Shown: positions 14,701 to 22,476, numbered from the stretch's first letter. The stretch is DNA of 29,287 bases from an uncultured Collinsella sp. (GCA_934654835.1 CAKUGY010000021.1:1-29287), one strand, 5' to 3'. The notes: generated by a model from the sequence alone, not told the origin. Translations and numbers: made by a program.

Positions 14701-15368
14701 ATCTCGATGCTGTTCTCGTTGCCGATGGTTTGGCCCGTGGAGCTCACCATGCGACGGATGCGGTCGATCTCGTCGCCAAAGAACTCGATGCGCACGGGCG
14801 CCTTTTCCTGCGCGGGAAACACCTCGACGGTGTCGCCGTGCACGCGGAACAGGCCAGGCGCGTCGGCAGCGCCGGCATTGGTGTAGCCCATGCCCACCAG
14901 ACGCTGCGGCACCTCATCAAAGGGAATCTCCTCACCCACCGCGAAAGTAGTGGACTCCCAATAGCGGCTCTCGACCGGCGGCACGCAGCGCAGCAGCGCG
15001 CGGGCCGAGGCAACCATGATGCAGTTGTCACCGCGCACGATGCGCCCGAGCGCCTCGCAGCGCTGGGCCACCACGGCATCGTCGGGCGCCTGCTCGCGCC
15101 AAGGGTAGTCCTTACGCTCAGGAAAGCGACACACGTGCGCCAGGCCCACATAGGCGGCAAGGCTGCGTGCGGCGCGATCGGCCGCGTCCTCGCCACTCAC
15201 GATGTAGACCGTAGGACGCGGGCGACGCGCAAACTGGGCGGCGGCCATAAGCGTGCGGCCCGACTGCGACACGGCCAGCGTCACGTCCTCGCCGGCATCG
15301 AGTCCGGCCTCGACGGTCTGCAGCGCCTCGGCAGTGTAGAGCTGCGCGGCTATACGGTGAATGAGCAT
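11736..15368 (-). CDS. mfd: Transcription-repair coupling factor Mfd
   Basis: This 1210-aa protein displaces stalled RNA polymerase and recruits UvrA to lesions. The N-terminal UvrB-homology modules are followed by the RNA-polymerase-interacting domain (about 522-595, FKPGDYVVHATHGIALF and YFLLEYADGDKLYVPLEQVDRI). The SF2 translocase has Walker A GDVGFGKTE (683-691), DEEQ (784-787) and the motif V/VI region VESGIDNATANTLIIEDSQRLGLAQLYQLKGRVGRS. The TRCF C-terminal domain ends in a Gly/Ala-rich tail. It is about 60 residues longer than E. coli Mfd, partly from an Ala-rich insertion near 430-475. The start at 15368 follows GGAGGA; the in-frame codons upstream lie in the leader hairpin. A long antisense open frame across it is a composition shadow. 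Confidence 0.97.
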   Translation of the reverse strand: MLIHRIAAQLYTAEALQTVEAGLDAGEDVTLAVSQSGRTLMAAAQFARRPRPTVYIVSGEDAADRAARSLAAYVGLAHVCRFPERKDYPWREQAPDDAVVAQRCEALGRIVRGDNCIMVASARALLRCVPPVESRYWESTTFAVGEEIPFDEVPQRLVGMGYTNAGAADAPGLFRVHGDTVEVFPAQEKAPVRIEFFGDEIDRIRRMVSSTGQTIGNENSIEIFPCRELALTDEAVHNMHVALYRASQSDSKLAALLEMVDARIVTPELDRFLPVMYGQTVSPLAHVSGKALVVLSEPRSLFDDCLRSYEDIEARAGEAGVDRLDGLYVRAQQLDFGAQQRLNYVSLIRAGGAVTAELKIEQPAIAGSDNRFMTRIQEVVGKRYACVFAIPDRGARESMELTFGDEGITFEESLTAAPENAGLIGDRVRVAAADSADRAARQEAHASIRDRKADALNARSLEAGAAQAAAGAAVPTISRGRVTFVDAALPQGVVVPDANLAVFSIADLNARMDANRARSRRKVDITQITFPFKPGDYVVHATHGIALFSEIARQEVGGKERDYFLLEYADGDKLYVPLEQVDRITRYVGPDGDKPRLTRLNTADWTRATNKARKNAKKLAFDLVDLYTRRSSITGIACPPDTPEQIEMEQSFPYDETRDQLEAIADIKADMEAPKPMDRLLCGDVGFGKTEVALRAAFKCVDSGRQVMVLCPTTILAQQHYETFFERFAPFGLEVEVLSRFRTPAQQKRALKAFAEGTIDVLIGTHRLLSADVNPKNLGLVIIDEEQRFGVQHKEQLKNLREQIDVLTLSATPIPRTMQMATSGVRDMSLITTPPTGRRSVIVHVGEYDPDVVSAAIRLEVGRGGQVYYVSNRVKTIDDAVARVHEAAPEARVGVAHGKMSPREVEDVMIEFATKKIDVLIATTIVESGIDNATANTLIIEDSQRLGLAQLYQLKGRVGRSATQAYAYFMFPGELPLTEEATARLTALSEFQDLGSGMRIAMRDLEIRGAGSLMGAEQHGNLSSVGFDLFTQMLGQAVAEARGDDDAGVEAASVGINLPADYFLSEEYLPAVDQRVLVYRKLAAAEDLESIDEVQEETEAAHGELPLAGLNLFNRARIRIRGERLGLESVTLSGGRITFLGVDVPKKVAFEFKTRYGAVNFPKSRKLSVPYKAGAGAGSGLGRGLDANDGTGPVAAALMLLQQLGASDDD

Positions 15369-15391
15369 GCTGTTCCTCCGGCATTGCAACG

Positions 15392-15422
15392 CCAAAAGCC
15401 CGCCGGGGCAAGCTCGGCGGGT
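15392..15422 (-). promoter_or_regulatory. Terminator-like hairpin in the mfd leader
   Basis: CCCGCCG (15399-15405) and CGGCGGG (15415-15421) pair around a 9-nt loop. On the minus strand the stem is followed by CTTTT. It lies about 30 nt upstream of the mfd start codon, so it could act as an attenuator or as the terminator of a short leader RNA. Confidence 0.45.
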
Positions 15423-15630
15423 CGTACGTCATAGTTCGTTGGATTTTATGGTACCGCACGGCCGCACGACACAACGCCAAAGCAGCGGCATGCCAAATGT
15501 TGCCCACAACGGTTGCACCAACGCGTTTTCCCAGCGTATTGACCCACCGGCTTTTCTTTAATTTGCTGCCTTTCACTACCCTTTTGCACCGCTCACGCCC
15601 CCTGGCAAGCATTTCGCTCCGCAAAGCACC

Positions 15631-15636
15631 TATAAT
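15631..15636 (+). promoter_or_regulatory. -10 box of the first FHA gene
   Basis: A consensus TATAAT lies 54 nt upstream of the start codon. The -35 region is not close to consensus. The rest of 15423-15630 shows no gene. Confidence 0.5.
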
Positions 15637-15668
15637 GATCGGTACTTAAGCTTCTTGTCCCATTTTTT

Positions 15669-15689
15669 GAAGGGGGGGGGTAATTTTTT
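15669..15689 (+). promoter_or_regulatory. Ribosome-binding region with a G9 homopolymer
   Basis: GAA followed by nine G (15672-15680), then 9 nt of mostly A/T, precede ATG 15690. T6 runs lie on both sides. The homopolymer is part of, or directly behind, the SD, so slippage would alter SD-start spacing. Confidence 0.6.
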
Positions 15690-16646
15690 ATGGCTGATAC
15701 TCCATCTTGTGCACTGTACGCCGGGCTTAAGTCGCTTGGCCGCATCAACAACGGCTGCGCCGCGCAAATCCTCATGGCCAGCGACGCCCGCTACGGCGGA
15801 CGTCCCATCTCCGAGCGCCTGACAGTCCCGTCGTTTATCTCACGCGAAATCGTTCATGCCAAGCCCGGCGACCTTCCCGAGCCCCTGTTTGCTCCCTTTG
15901 AGCAAAGCGCGCGCCAGATACTCAACCTCATCATGCAAAACCGAGGCTCCGATCCCCAATCGCTGAGCAAGATCGTTAAGCGCTATATGGAATCGTGCGT
16001 CCCGGACATGCAGGATGCCCTTACCAACTGCGGCGTCGACGGCATGCTCTTTAGGAACGGCGTCGAGCGCATCGAGACCGCCGACGATAGCGACATTAAA
16101 GATCGTCTTTACATCCATCTGGTCTTTTTTATCGTTACCGGCTGCCTTGGTGACCCCGCGCGCGCCATCGAATACACCGAGTCGTTTGTGTCCGACCAGA
16201 TGCTCTCGACGCTTGGCACCGTCGAGACAACCGTTACCTCGTTTTTCTCGGCCGCGGCACGTCCTACGGGAGATATTCGCCTGGGCCTGCTGCGCGTTGT
16301 GGGTAACTCGGCGCGCCCGCCGCTACGTCCCCTATCCATGGACCCGGCGGGCAGCATTATCGGATCGCTGACGGGCGACGAAAACGCCATCACCGACGTC
16401 GATTCCGATGTCTCGCGCCAGCACCTGCGTGTTTGGCACCAAGACGGACGCTGGTTTGCACAGGGCCTCGACTCCACCAACGGATCGTTTTTGATCTCGG
16501 GCGTCGACCGCTGCCGCCAGCTTATCGAGCCGGCCCGCCGCGACCGCCCCGCGAACTTTGCCAACACCCCCGTCGAGATTCACAACGGAGATACGCTCTG
16601 CTTGGGTGCCACGACGCGCTTCTTGGTCATTCGCATCACCGACTAG
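15690..16646 (+). CDS. FHA-domain protein A with conserved N-terminal region
   Basis: A 318-aa soluble protein. Residues 215-318 form a FHA (phosphothreonine-binding) domain: SIIGSLTGDENAI, DVSRQHLRV with Ser242/His245, DSTNGSFL with Asn264-Gly265 and IHNGDTLCLGATTRFLV. The usual Arg of the GR motif is Ser (IIGS). Residues 140-190 contain the GCLGDPARAIEY and GTVETT (176-181) motifs, shared with the second FHA protein at 18836. GT-x-ETT just before a FHA domain recalls the Thr phospho-switch of GarA/OdhI. The N-terminal region (1-190) matches no family I know. It is followed by a strong terminator, so it is transcribed apart from the kinase gene 144 nt downstream. Its role as a kinase substrate or partner is inference. 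Confidence 0.8.
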   Translation: MADTPSCALYAGLKSLGRINNGCAAQILMASDARYGGRPISERLTVPSFISREIVHAKPGDLPEPLFAPFEQSARQILNLIMQNRGSDPQSLSKIVKRYMESCVPDMQDALTNCGVDGMLFRNGVERIETADDSDIKDRLYIHLVFFIVTGCLGDPARAIEYTESFVSDQMLSTLGTVETTVTSFFSAAARPTGDIRLGLLRVVGNSARPPLRPLSMDPAGSIIGSLTGDENAITDVDSDVSRQHLRVWHQDGRWFAQGLDSTNGSFLISGVDRCRQLIEPARRDRPANFANTPVEIHNGDTLCLGATTRFLVIRITD

Positions 16647-16670
16647 TCCGCGCACACATCATCGACGCAC

Positions 16671-16718
16671 AAGGTGCCGTTATTTGCATCAATCCCTGCA
16701 AATAACGGCACCTTTTCG
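16671..16718 (+). terminator. Intrinsic terminator after FHA protein A
   Basis: An 18-bp perfect stem, AAGGTGCCGTTATTTGCA (16671-16688) with its complement (16697-16714), encloses an 8-nt loop and is followed by TTCG after a T run inside the arm. It is strong on the plus strand. Confidence 0.85.
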
Positions 16719-16731
16719 ATTAAGGCAACGG

Positions 16732-16760
16732 TTGCGCTACCTTTTCACTAACGTTATCGT
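16732..16760 (+). promoter_or_regulatory. Possible promoter of the kinase gene
   Basis: TTGCGC (16732-16737), a 17-nt spacer and TATCGT (16755-16760) lie 30 nt upstream of the GTG start. The hexamers match the sigma-70 consensus only partly. Confidence 0.4.
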
Positions 16761-16790
16761 TATGCATTTTTATCTCGAAAGGATCGCCCC

Positions 16791-18800
16791 GTGACGTACG
16801 ACACGGACATGAATATCATCGCGTTGTCCCCCTTTGAGCCAAACGCCATGTTTGCGACCTCCGAAGATCCCGATACCATTCGCCGCTTTACCACCCTGCT
16901 GGATTGCGGGGCAGTCGGCGGAGGTTCCCACCATCTTCGCAAGGTCGCCAATACCGAGGGCGAGACCTTTGCACTCAAAACGTTATGGCCTCTCGATAGC
17001 CGCGAGGAAAACGGCCCCGCCGTCACCCCTTCGGGCATCAAGACGCTCACCGAGGAGTATCGCAATCTTGCCGCCGTCTCCCTGTTGAGTGGTTTCGCCA
17101 AAACCTATGGCTACGGCTATACCGGCAACACGCCGGCCATCCTTATGGAGTGGATCGAGGGTCTGCCCCTTCGCGATGCCGTGGCAGAGCTAACCGACCC
17201 CGCCGAGGGTGGCCGTATCCCCGCAAACACCGTCGCAGCCATTGGAAAGCGCCTGGGAGAGATTCTCCTGGGTGCCCAAAAGCTCGATGCGCCGTTTGTG
17301 CACCGCGACCTTTCGCTGCGCAACATCATCATTCGCACGACACGTCGGCCTCTTGCCCAGCAAATTGCGCACTGCAGCTTCGATATCTGTCTGGTCGATT
17401 TGGGCAGCTCCAGCATCAAGCGCTCGGACCCCTCGTTTACCATGTCGACCGGTATCTGGCGCAACGGCACGCCCGAGTTCGCCCCGCCCGAGATGCTCTC
17501 TAGCGACATCCCCGAGCTGGCGCCGCTTCGCACGTCGCCCAGCATCGATACGTACGAGCTGTGCAGCGTGCTCTATACGCTCTATGCCGGCCATACGCCA
17601 TATCGCTTAAACGAGCATCTGGATCACTCGCCCTATCTGTATAAGATTGAGCACGAGCCCGAGCCACTCGAGGCACGCGTGCCCGGCGACCAAAAGCTCG
17701 TCGATATCATCATGAGCGGCATCCACAACGAGCAGTCCCAGCGCGCGCCGCTGTCTACGGTCACGGGAAAGCTCGATGCCTGGATCAAGGACATCGATTT
17801 TGAGCCGCGCACGCCGCTGCCCACCCCTGTCGACTTTAGCCAAAAATCAAAGGCCGCTGACGAGGACAAGGCCCAGACGCGCCACTCGGCTATCTCGCGC
17901 CGTGCCGCGCTTGCACTTGGTGGCGTCTGCGTTGCCGGCATAGCCGGTTCCGCCATTGCCACAGGATGCTGGGGGCTTATCGACCTTGCACACGGCATCA
18001 AGCCGTCGCTCGACGCCTATACCTGGGAAGAGATTGCCCTGATCTCCCGTAAGATCCAAGAGACGTCTTCCATCGAAAATGCGCTCGAGATTGCCCTCAC
18101 CTACCACCTGGTGGACAGCAACCATTCGCTCCAAAACGAGAACACCAAGACCGTCAGGCTTTCCGACGGAACCAAGGCGCAGGTCCAGATCGTGGGCTTT
18201 AAGGCAGACACGCTCACCGACGAGGGCTTTCCCGCGGGCATCACCTTTATGTTCCGCACCCCCATCGCCGTACGTCCCGTAAACGACAGCGCCGCGACGG
18301 GCGGCTGGGAGCAATCGTCCCTTCGTGAGTGGCTGGCAGGCGAAGGCATGGCTACACTGCCCTACCCCCTTCATCAGCAGATTCGCTCGGTGCGAAAGCT
18401 GACCAACAACACAGGTGCCACCAAAGAAGCCGCTAGCATCACCGTCACCGATGACAAGCTGTGGCTGCCGTCCATGAGCGAGCTTTGCGGCTACCAGGCG
18501 CCCGAAACGTTTGCAGAAGGCTTCGAATACCTTTCTGCTCTCTACAGCGGAGAAGGCGACCAGTACCAGCTCTATCGCGAGCAGGGTGTAAGCGGCTTGA
18601 CCGCCAATAACACCATGATTCGCACCGTCGACGGCAAAAAGATTTGCTACTGGGAGCGCACCCCCAGCGCCGACTGCAGCGAAGGCGCCGACTCGACGCT
18701 CTTTAACCGCGTTGGAAAAGACGGCGACGTGTTTTGCTGGGCAACGCCCGGAAACGATCCGGACCAAAAGACCTATGTCCTGCCCGGCTTTTGCATCTAA
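16791..18800 (+). CDS. Membrane-anchored Hanks-type Ser/Thr protein kinase with extracytoplasmic DUF6273-like domain
   Basis: A 669-aa protein. Residues 30-335 form a eukaryotic-like kinase: Gly-rich loop GAVGGGS (40-46), Lys63 in FALK, Glu89, HRDLSLRN (171-178, Asp173/Asn178), metal-binding DLG (203-205) in place of DFG, GTPEFAPPE (227-234) and Asp253. All catalytic residues are present, so it is probably active. A linker is followed by a TM helix (about 370-397, with SRRAALALGGVC). The C-terminal region (about 405-669) has the VRLSDGTKAQVQI, WEQSSLREWL and LWLPSMSELCGY features of DUF6273-type domains and should lie outside the membrane as a sensor. It starts at GTG 16791 with SD AAAGGA. 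The flanking FHA genes suggest a phosphorylation-signalling module. Confidence 0.85.
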   Translation: MTYDTDMNIIALSPFEPNAMFATSEDPDTIRRFTTLLDCGAVGGGSHHLRKVANTEGETFALKTLWPLDSREENGPAVTPSGIKTLTEEYRNLAAVSLLSGFAKTYGYGYTGNTPAILMEWIEGLPLRDAVAELTDPAEGGRIPANTVAAIGKRLGEILLGAQKLDAPFVHRDLSLRNIIIRTTRRPLAQQIAHCSFDICLVDLGSSSIKRSDPSFTMSTGIWRNGTPEFAPPEMLSSDIPELAPLRTSPSIDTYELCSVLYTLYAGHTPYRLNEHLDHSPYLYKIEHEPEPLEARVPGDQKLVDIIMSGIHNEQSQRAPLSTVTGKLDAWIKDIDFEPRTPLPTPVDFSQKSKAADEDKAQTRHSAISRRAALALGGVCVAGIAGSAIATGCWGLIDLAHGIKPSLDAYTWEEIALISRKIQETSSIENALEIALTYHLVDSNHSLQNENTKTVRLSDGTKAQVQIVGFKADTLTDEGFPAGITFMFRTPIAVRPVNDSAATGGWEQSSLREWLAGEGMATLPYPLHQQIRSVRKLTNNTGATKEAASITVTDDKLWLPSMSELCGYQAPETFAEGFEYLSALYSGEGDQYQLYREQGVSGLTANNTMIRTVDGKKICYWERTPSADCSEGADSTLFNRVGKDGDVFCWATPGNDPDQKTYVLPGFCI

Positions 18801-18835
18801 CGCCTCCCCCGGATACCAGAAAGGAGCCTCGCATC

Positions 18836-19825
18836 ATGCGTGCGGAAACACCTTCCGAAGTACTCTTTGATTTCCTTAAATGCGATCTGCAGATCAATAA
18901 TCGAGAAGCGGCGCGCATCTTGATTTCGGACAAGCCGATGGGCTCCAAGCCGGCCCCAAGGTTTCGCATTGCAGAGAAGACGTTTCTGTCGCGCCGCGTA
19001 GTGCACGTTGTTCCGGGCACCGACAAGATCGATCCCGAGATGTTTGCCGATTTTTCGCAGAGTGTCCAGAACTTGGCGGCTACGGCAAAAGTCGGCAGCG
19101 ACAGCAGCCCGGCGGCCGCCAACGCCCGCCAGCAGGCTATAGCGGCACGCGCCCTCGAGCGCATGGCTAAGTCGCTGGACTACTGGGGGCTCGACGCCTC
19201 TATCCTGCGCAATATCTTTGACCGCATCGCCGTCACGCCGGGTCTCAAGCAAAGCGATAGACGCCTTCTGGAGCTGCTTGCTTTGACGGTTTGCGGATGT
19301 CTGGCCGACCCCAATGCCGCGGCCTCCGAGGTCAAAAACTTTGCCATAACGCGGCTAGCCCAGACCTTTGGCACACTCGAGACTACCGAGACCGTCCAGA
19401 CGCCGGAGGCCAGCTGCAAGGTCAACGAGCCGCCGACAAAACTGGGGCTGCTCAGGCTTGCAAAAGACGGCTCGGCCCTGCCGCCGATTTATCCCTTGAG
19501 CCTCGACCCCGAGGGCACGGTCCTGGGCTCGTTCGCGCACGACCGAAACACCATCACCAATGTGGGACCCGATGTATCCCGCCGGCACCTGCGCGTCGCG
19601 TTTTCCAACGGCACATGGCTCGCAAGCGGCCTGCACTCCACCAACGGGACCGTGCTGGTGACACGCAGCGGTACGACCACCGTTATCGAAAAGCCTCGCT
19701 CACTGCGAACCGCCGATGACAAGGACAAGCAGATCCCCATCCACGACGGCGACCTACTCAAGCTGGGCGCCTCGACCGAGTTCTTAGTGCTGAAGATTTC
19801 CTCGAACGTACGCGCGCTGGCGTAG
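18836..19825 (+). CDS. FHA-domain protein B, paralogue of the upstream FHA protein
   Basis: A 329-aa soluble protein. Its FHA domain (about 225-325) shows GTVLGSFAHDRNTI, DVSRRHLRV (Ser248/His251), HSTNGTVLV (Asn270-Gly271) and IHDGDLLKLGASTEFLVLKI. As in the paralogue, Ser replaces the usual GR arginine. Residues 150-185 match the paralogue (CGCLADPNAAASEV, FGTLETT with Thr183/Thr184). The first 140 residues differ more. The start at 18836 follows AAAGGAGC; the frame is open upstream inside the kinase gene, which is not used. It is 35 nt from the kinase stop and probably cotranscribed with it, making it the likely direct partner or substrate. Confidence 0.82.
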   Translation: MRAETPSEVLFDFLKCDLQINNREAARILISDKPMGSKPAPRFRIAEKTFLSRRVVHVVPGTDKIDPEMFADFSQSVQNLAATAKVGSDSSPAAANARQQAIAARALERMAKSLDYWGLDASILRNIFDRIAVTPGLKQSDRRLLELLALTVCGCLADPNAAASEVKNFAITRLAQTFGTLETTETVQTPEASCKVNEPPTKLGLLRLAKDGSALPPIYPLSLDPEGTVLGSFAHDRNTITNVGPDVSRRHLRVAFSNGTWLASGLHSTNGTVLVTRSGTTTVIEKPRSLRTADDKDKQIPIHDGDLLKLGASTEFLVLKISSNVRALA

Positions 19826-19854
19826 GACCAAGCTCACACAATAAGAATCAACGC

Positions 19855-19893
19855 AAAAGAGCGCCGCTGCACACATCGCAGCGGCGCTCTTTT
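19855..19893. terminator. Bidirectional terminator between FHA B and the stalk-protein gene
   Basis: AAAAGAGCGCCGCTGC (19855-19870) pairs perfectly with 19878-19893 around a 7-nt loop. T4 follows the GC core on both strands, so it serves the plus-strand kinase/FHA unit and backs up the convergent minus-strand gene. Confidence 0.9.
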
Positions 19894-19900
19894 ATACAAA

Positions 19901-19931
19901 GGCGCCCCCGGCCGTTGAAGCCGGGGGCGCC
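19901..19931 (-). terminator. Terminator of the stalk-protein gene
   Basis: The 12-bp stem GGCGCCCCCGGC (19901-19912) and GCCGGGGGCGCC (19920-19931) is followed on the minus strand by TTTGTATAAAAG. It is next to the bidirectional terminator. Confidence 0.75.
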
Positions 19932-19962
19932 TATAAAGGGGAAACGAGCTTAATAAGCTACA

Positions 19963-22476
19963 TTAGGCATTGAAGCGGCGGCGGGTAGCACCAGCGGCGA
20001 TGGCAGCGGCACCCAGACCGGCGATGATCGTAACCTGAGCGGCAACGCTATCACCAGTGGTGGGGAGGGCAGCCTCGTCGGCCTTCTTCTCGTCGGCCTT
20101 CTTCTCGGCCTTGGCGGGAGTCTTGGTCGTCGTGGTGGTCGTGGTGGTGGTCACCTGCGGCTGAGCGGGCACAACGTAGGGAACCAGCGAACCCAGGACC
20201 TGCTTGGCAGCGTTAAGCTGAGCCAGGGCATTAGCCTGGGCCTGCTTGGCGAGCTCAAGGTCAGCATAAGCGTCGAGAACCTTGCTCTGAGCATCGGCGA
20301 GCTTGGCAGCAGCAGCCTTAGCCTCGTCGGACTTAACCTCAGCGTTAGCATTGGCGTCCTCGAGAGCCTTAGCGGCCTCGTCCTTAGCCTTCTGAGCGTC
20401 GGCGAGAGCAGCCTGGGCAGCGTTAGCGGCAGCGAGAGCGTTGTTCCAAGCAGCCTTCTTGGCGGCAAGGGTATCCTCGGCCTCGATGGCCTCATTGTCG
20501 AGCTTGTTGAACTCGCGACCAAGGCCATCGGCCTTGGTGGTAGCGGCGATGAGCGCATCCTCGGCGGCCTTAACGATCTGCGGCTTCTTCTTAGCCTCGG
20601 CGAGAGCCTCGTTGGCCTTTACCTGCTCATCGATAGCAGCGTCGCGCTCGACCTTGGCATCCTCAGCGGCCTTGGTAGCCTTGAGGGCAGCGTTATCAGC
20701 CTCGTTGAAAGCCTGGGCAGAGTCATTGGCCTTCTTCATGGCAGTATTAAATGCCGTCTGCGCGTCCTTGACAGCCTGCTCCTTGCCCTGAGCAACCTTC
20801 AGGTCAGCCTCAGCCTTGGCCTTCTTATCGGTGGTCTTAGACCAAGCAGCCTTAGCCTCCTTGGCGGCATCGCTGGCCTTCAGCGCAGCATTGTCGAGCT
20901 CGTTGTACTCCTGGCCGAGCTTATCGGCATCAGCCTTGAGCTGCGGATACTGCTGGCCAAGGTTCACCAGAGCGTTTGCGGCCTTCCACTCAGTCATGGT
21001 CTGAGCGGCAGCGTTGGTAGCGTTGCTCCAAGCCTGGTATGCAGTATCGTCCTCGCGGGTGGCATCCTTAAGCGCATTCTCGAAAGTCTCAACTGCCTGA
21101 GAAGCATAGTACGCTTCGCGCTTCGCGGCGTCTGCCTCGGCCTGCTTGGTCTTTGCCTCTTCCTTCTTGGCGTCTGCCTCGGCCTGCTTGGCGTCTGCCT
21201 TTGCCCAAGCGGCATCAGCGCCCTCAGGGGCAAACATGCCAGCACCGTTCGCATAATCGTAAAGGGCATCAGCATCAGTCTGCAGCTGGTTAGCATCGGC
21301 CTGCAGCTGGTCAGCATCGGCTTGCAGCTGATTGGCCTTAGCCTGCTTAGCCTCGTAATCGGCCTTGTTCTCTGCAAGCTTGTTGTTGATCTGGGCCTTC
21401 ATGGCGCCAGTCTTATCCTTCTCGACCTCAAGCTTAGCAGCCTTGTTGTCGAGCTCGTTGTACTTCTGACCAAGCTCCTCGGCGTTTGCCTTGTTAGCCT
21501 CAAGATTCTTATAAGCTTCCGCGGCATTGTTTGCCTCGTCAAGCTTGGCGTCCCAGTCGGCCTTCTTGGCAGTAGCAGCGTCCTCGGCCTTGGCAGCCTT
21601 GTTGTCAAGCTCGTTGAACTTGGCAGCAGCCTCATCGTCAGCCTTGGTGGCAGCCTTAAGAGCAGCCTCGGCATCCTCGACGGAGGGCAGCTTCTTGGCG
21701 GCCTCGAGGGCAACCTGAGCTTCGTTGGCGGCCTTCAGGTCAGCCTTCATCGTGTCCTCGGCCTTCTTGGCGGCCTGCTCGGCCTTAGCGGCAGCGTTGT
21801 CAAGATCGCTCCACTCCTGATAGAGCTCGTCGGCCTTCTTGGTGGCAGCGTCATAAGTGGCCTGGGCCTCCTCCTCGGAGGTCAGGTTCTTGGCGTTCTC
21901 AAAAGCAACCTGAGCGTCGTTCTGAGCCTTTACGGCCTCGTCCCACTCAGCCTTCTTGGCGTCGGCAGCGGCGCGGGCGTCCTCGGCCTTCTTCTCATAC
22001 TGGTTCTCGTTGTACTCGGTACCGAGCTTGTCGGCCTCGGCCATAGCGTCCTCGTAAGCCTTCTGGGCCTCACCCAGAGCCTTCTCGGCGTCCGCAAGCT
22101 GAGCCTGAGCCGTGTACACGGCCTCCTTCGCGTCCTCGAGGGCGTTCTGGGCCTCCTGGTCGCCGGCCTTAGCCTCGGCCTCAGCAGCCTTAGCCTCGTC
22201 GTAGGCCGTCTCGGCCTTCTCGACGTTGGCCTTAGCCTCGTCGTAGGCCTTCTGGGCCTTCTCGACGTCGGCCTTAGCGGCAGCGATCTCTTCCTTGCTG
22301 GCCTGCTTCTGCTCGGCCTTGACGTCGTCGTTGGCGTCGGTGCCGGCCTCAGCGAAAGCAGCGGTCTGCAGGACAGGAGACAGTGCGAGGCTGGCGGTAA
22401 CGGCCATGGTCACCGCGGGCTTAGCGAGGTTGAGCTTGGACTGCGCTTTTTTGTGCGCGGGCTGATACTTTGCCAT
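19963..22476 (-). CDS. LPxTG-anchored coiled-coil surface stalk protein
   Basis: An 837-aa secreted, wall-anchored protein. A signal peptide covers about 1-42 (LNLAKPAVTMAVTASLALSP, cleavage after AFA). Residues 43-760 are almost pure Ala/Lys/Glu/Asp/Gln helix with no Cys and very little Pro or Gly. Around 66-residue repeats recur, marked by [FY]NELDNxAxKAxxAA and followed by AKxxW. A short heptad array, QLQADADQLQADANQLQTDA, lies mid-protein. Then come a Pro/Val segment (LVPYVVPAQPQV), a run of about nine Thr as wall spacer, a Lys-rich stretch, LPTTGDS (804-810), a hydrophobic helix and TRRRFNA. Sortase would link it to peptidoglycan; no sortase gene is in the window. SD AAAGGGG lies just before ATG 22476. 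The architecture recalls streptococcal M-like and other fibrous adhesins; the ligand is unknown. Confidence 0.88.
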   Translation of the reverse strand: MAKYQPAHKKAQSKLNLAKPAVTMAVTASLALSPVLQTAAFAEAGTDANDDVKAEQKQASKEEIAAAKADVEKAQKAYDEAKANVEKAETAYDEAKAAEAEAKAGDQEAQNALEDAKEAVYTAQAQLADAEKALGEAQKAYEDAMAEADKLGTEYNENQYEKKAEDARAAADAKKAEWDEAVKAQNDAQVAFENAKNLTSEEEAQATYDAATKKADELYQEWSDLDNAAAKAEQAAKKAEDTMKADLKAANEAQVALEAAKKLPSVEDAEAALKAATKADDEAAAKFNELDNKAAKAEDAATAKKADWDAKLDEANNAAEAYKNLEANKANAEELGQKYNELDNKAAKLEVEKDKTGAMKAQINNKLAENKADYEAKQAKANQLQADADQLQADANQLQTDADALYDYANGAGMFAPEGADAAWAKADAKQAEADAKKEEAKTKQAEADAAKREAYYASQAVETFENALKDATREDDTAYQAWSNATNAAAQTMTEWKAANALVNLGQQYPQLKADADKLGQEYNELDNAALKASDAAKEAKAAWSKTTDKKAKAEADLKVAQGKEQAVKDAQTAFNTAMKKANDSAQAFNEADNAALKATKAAEDAKVERDAAIDEQVKANEALAEAKKKPQIVKAAEDALIAATTKADGLGREFNKLDNEAIEAEDTLAAKKAAWNNALAAANAAQAALADAQKAKDEAAKALEDANANAEVKSDEAKAAAAKLADAQSKVLDAYADLELAKQAQANALAQLNAAKQVLGSLVPYVVPAQPQVTTTTTTTTTKTPAKAEKKADEKKADEAALPTTGDSVAAQVTIIAGLGAAAIAAGATRRRFNA

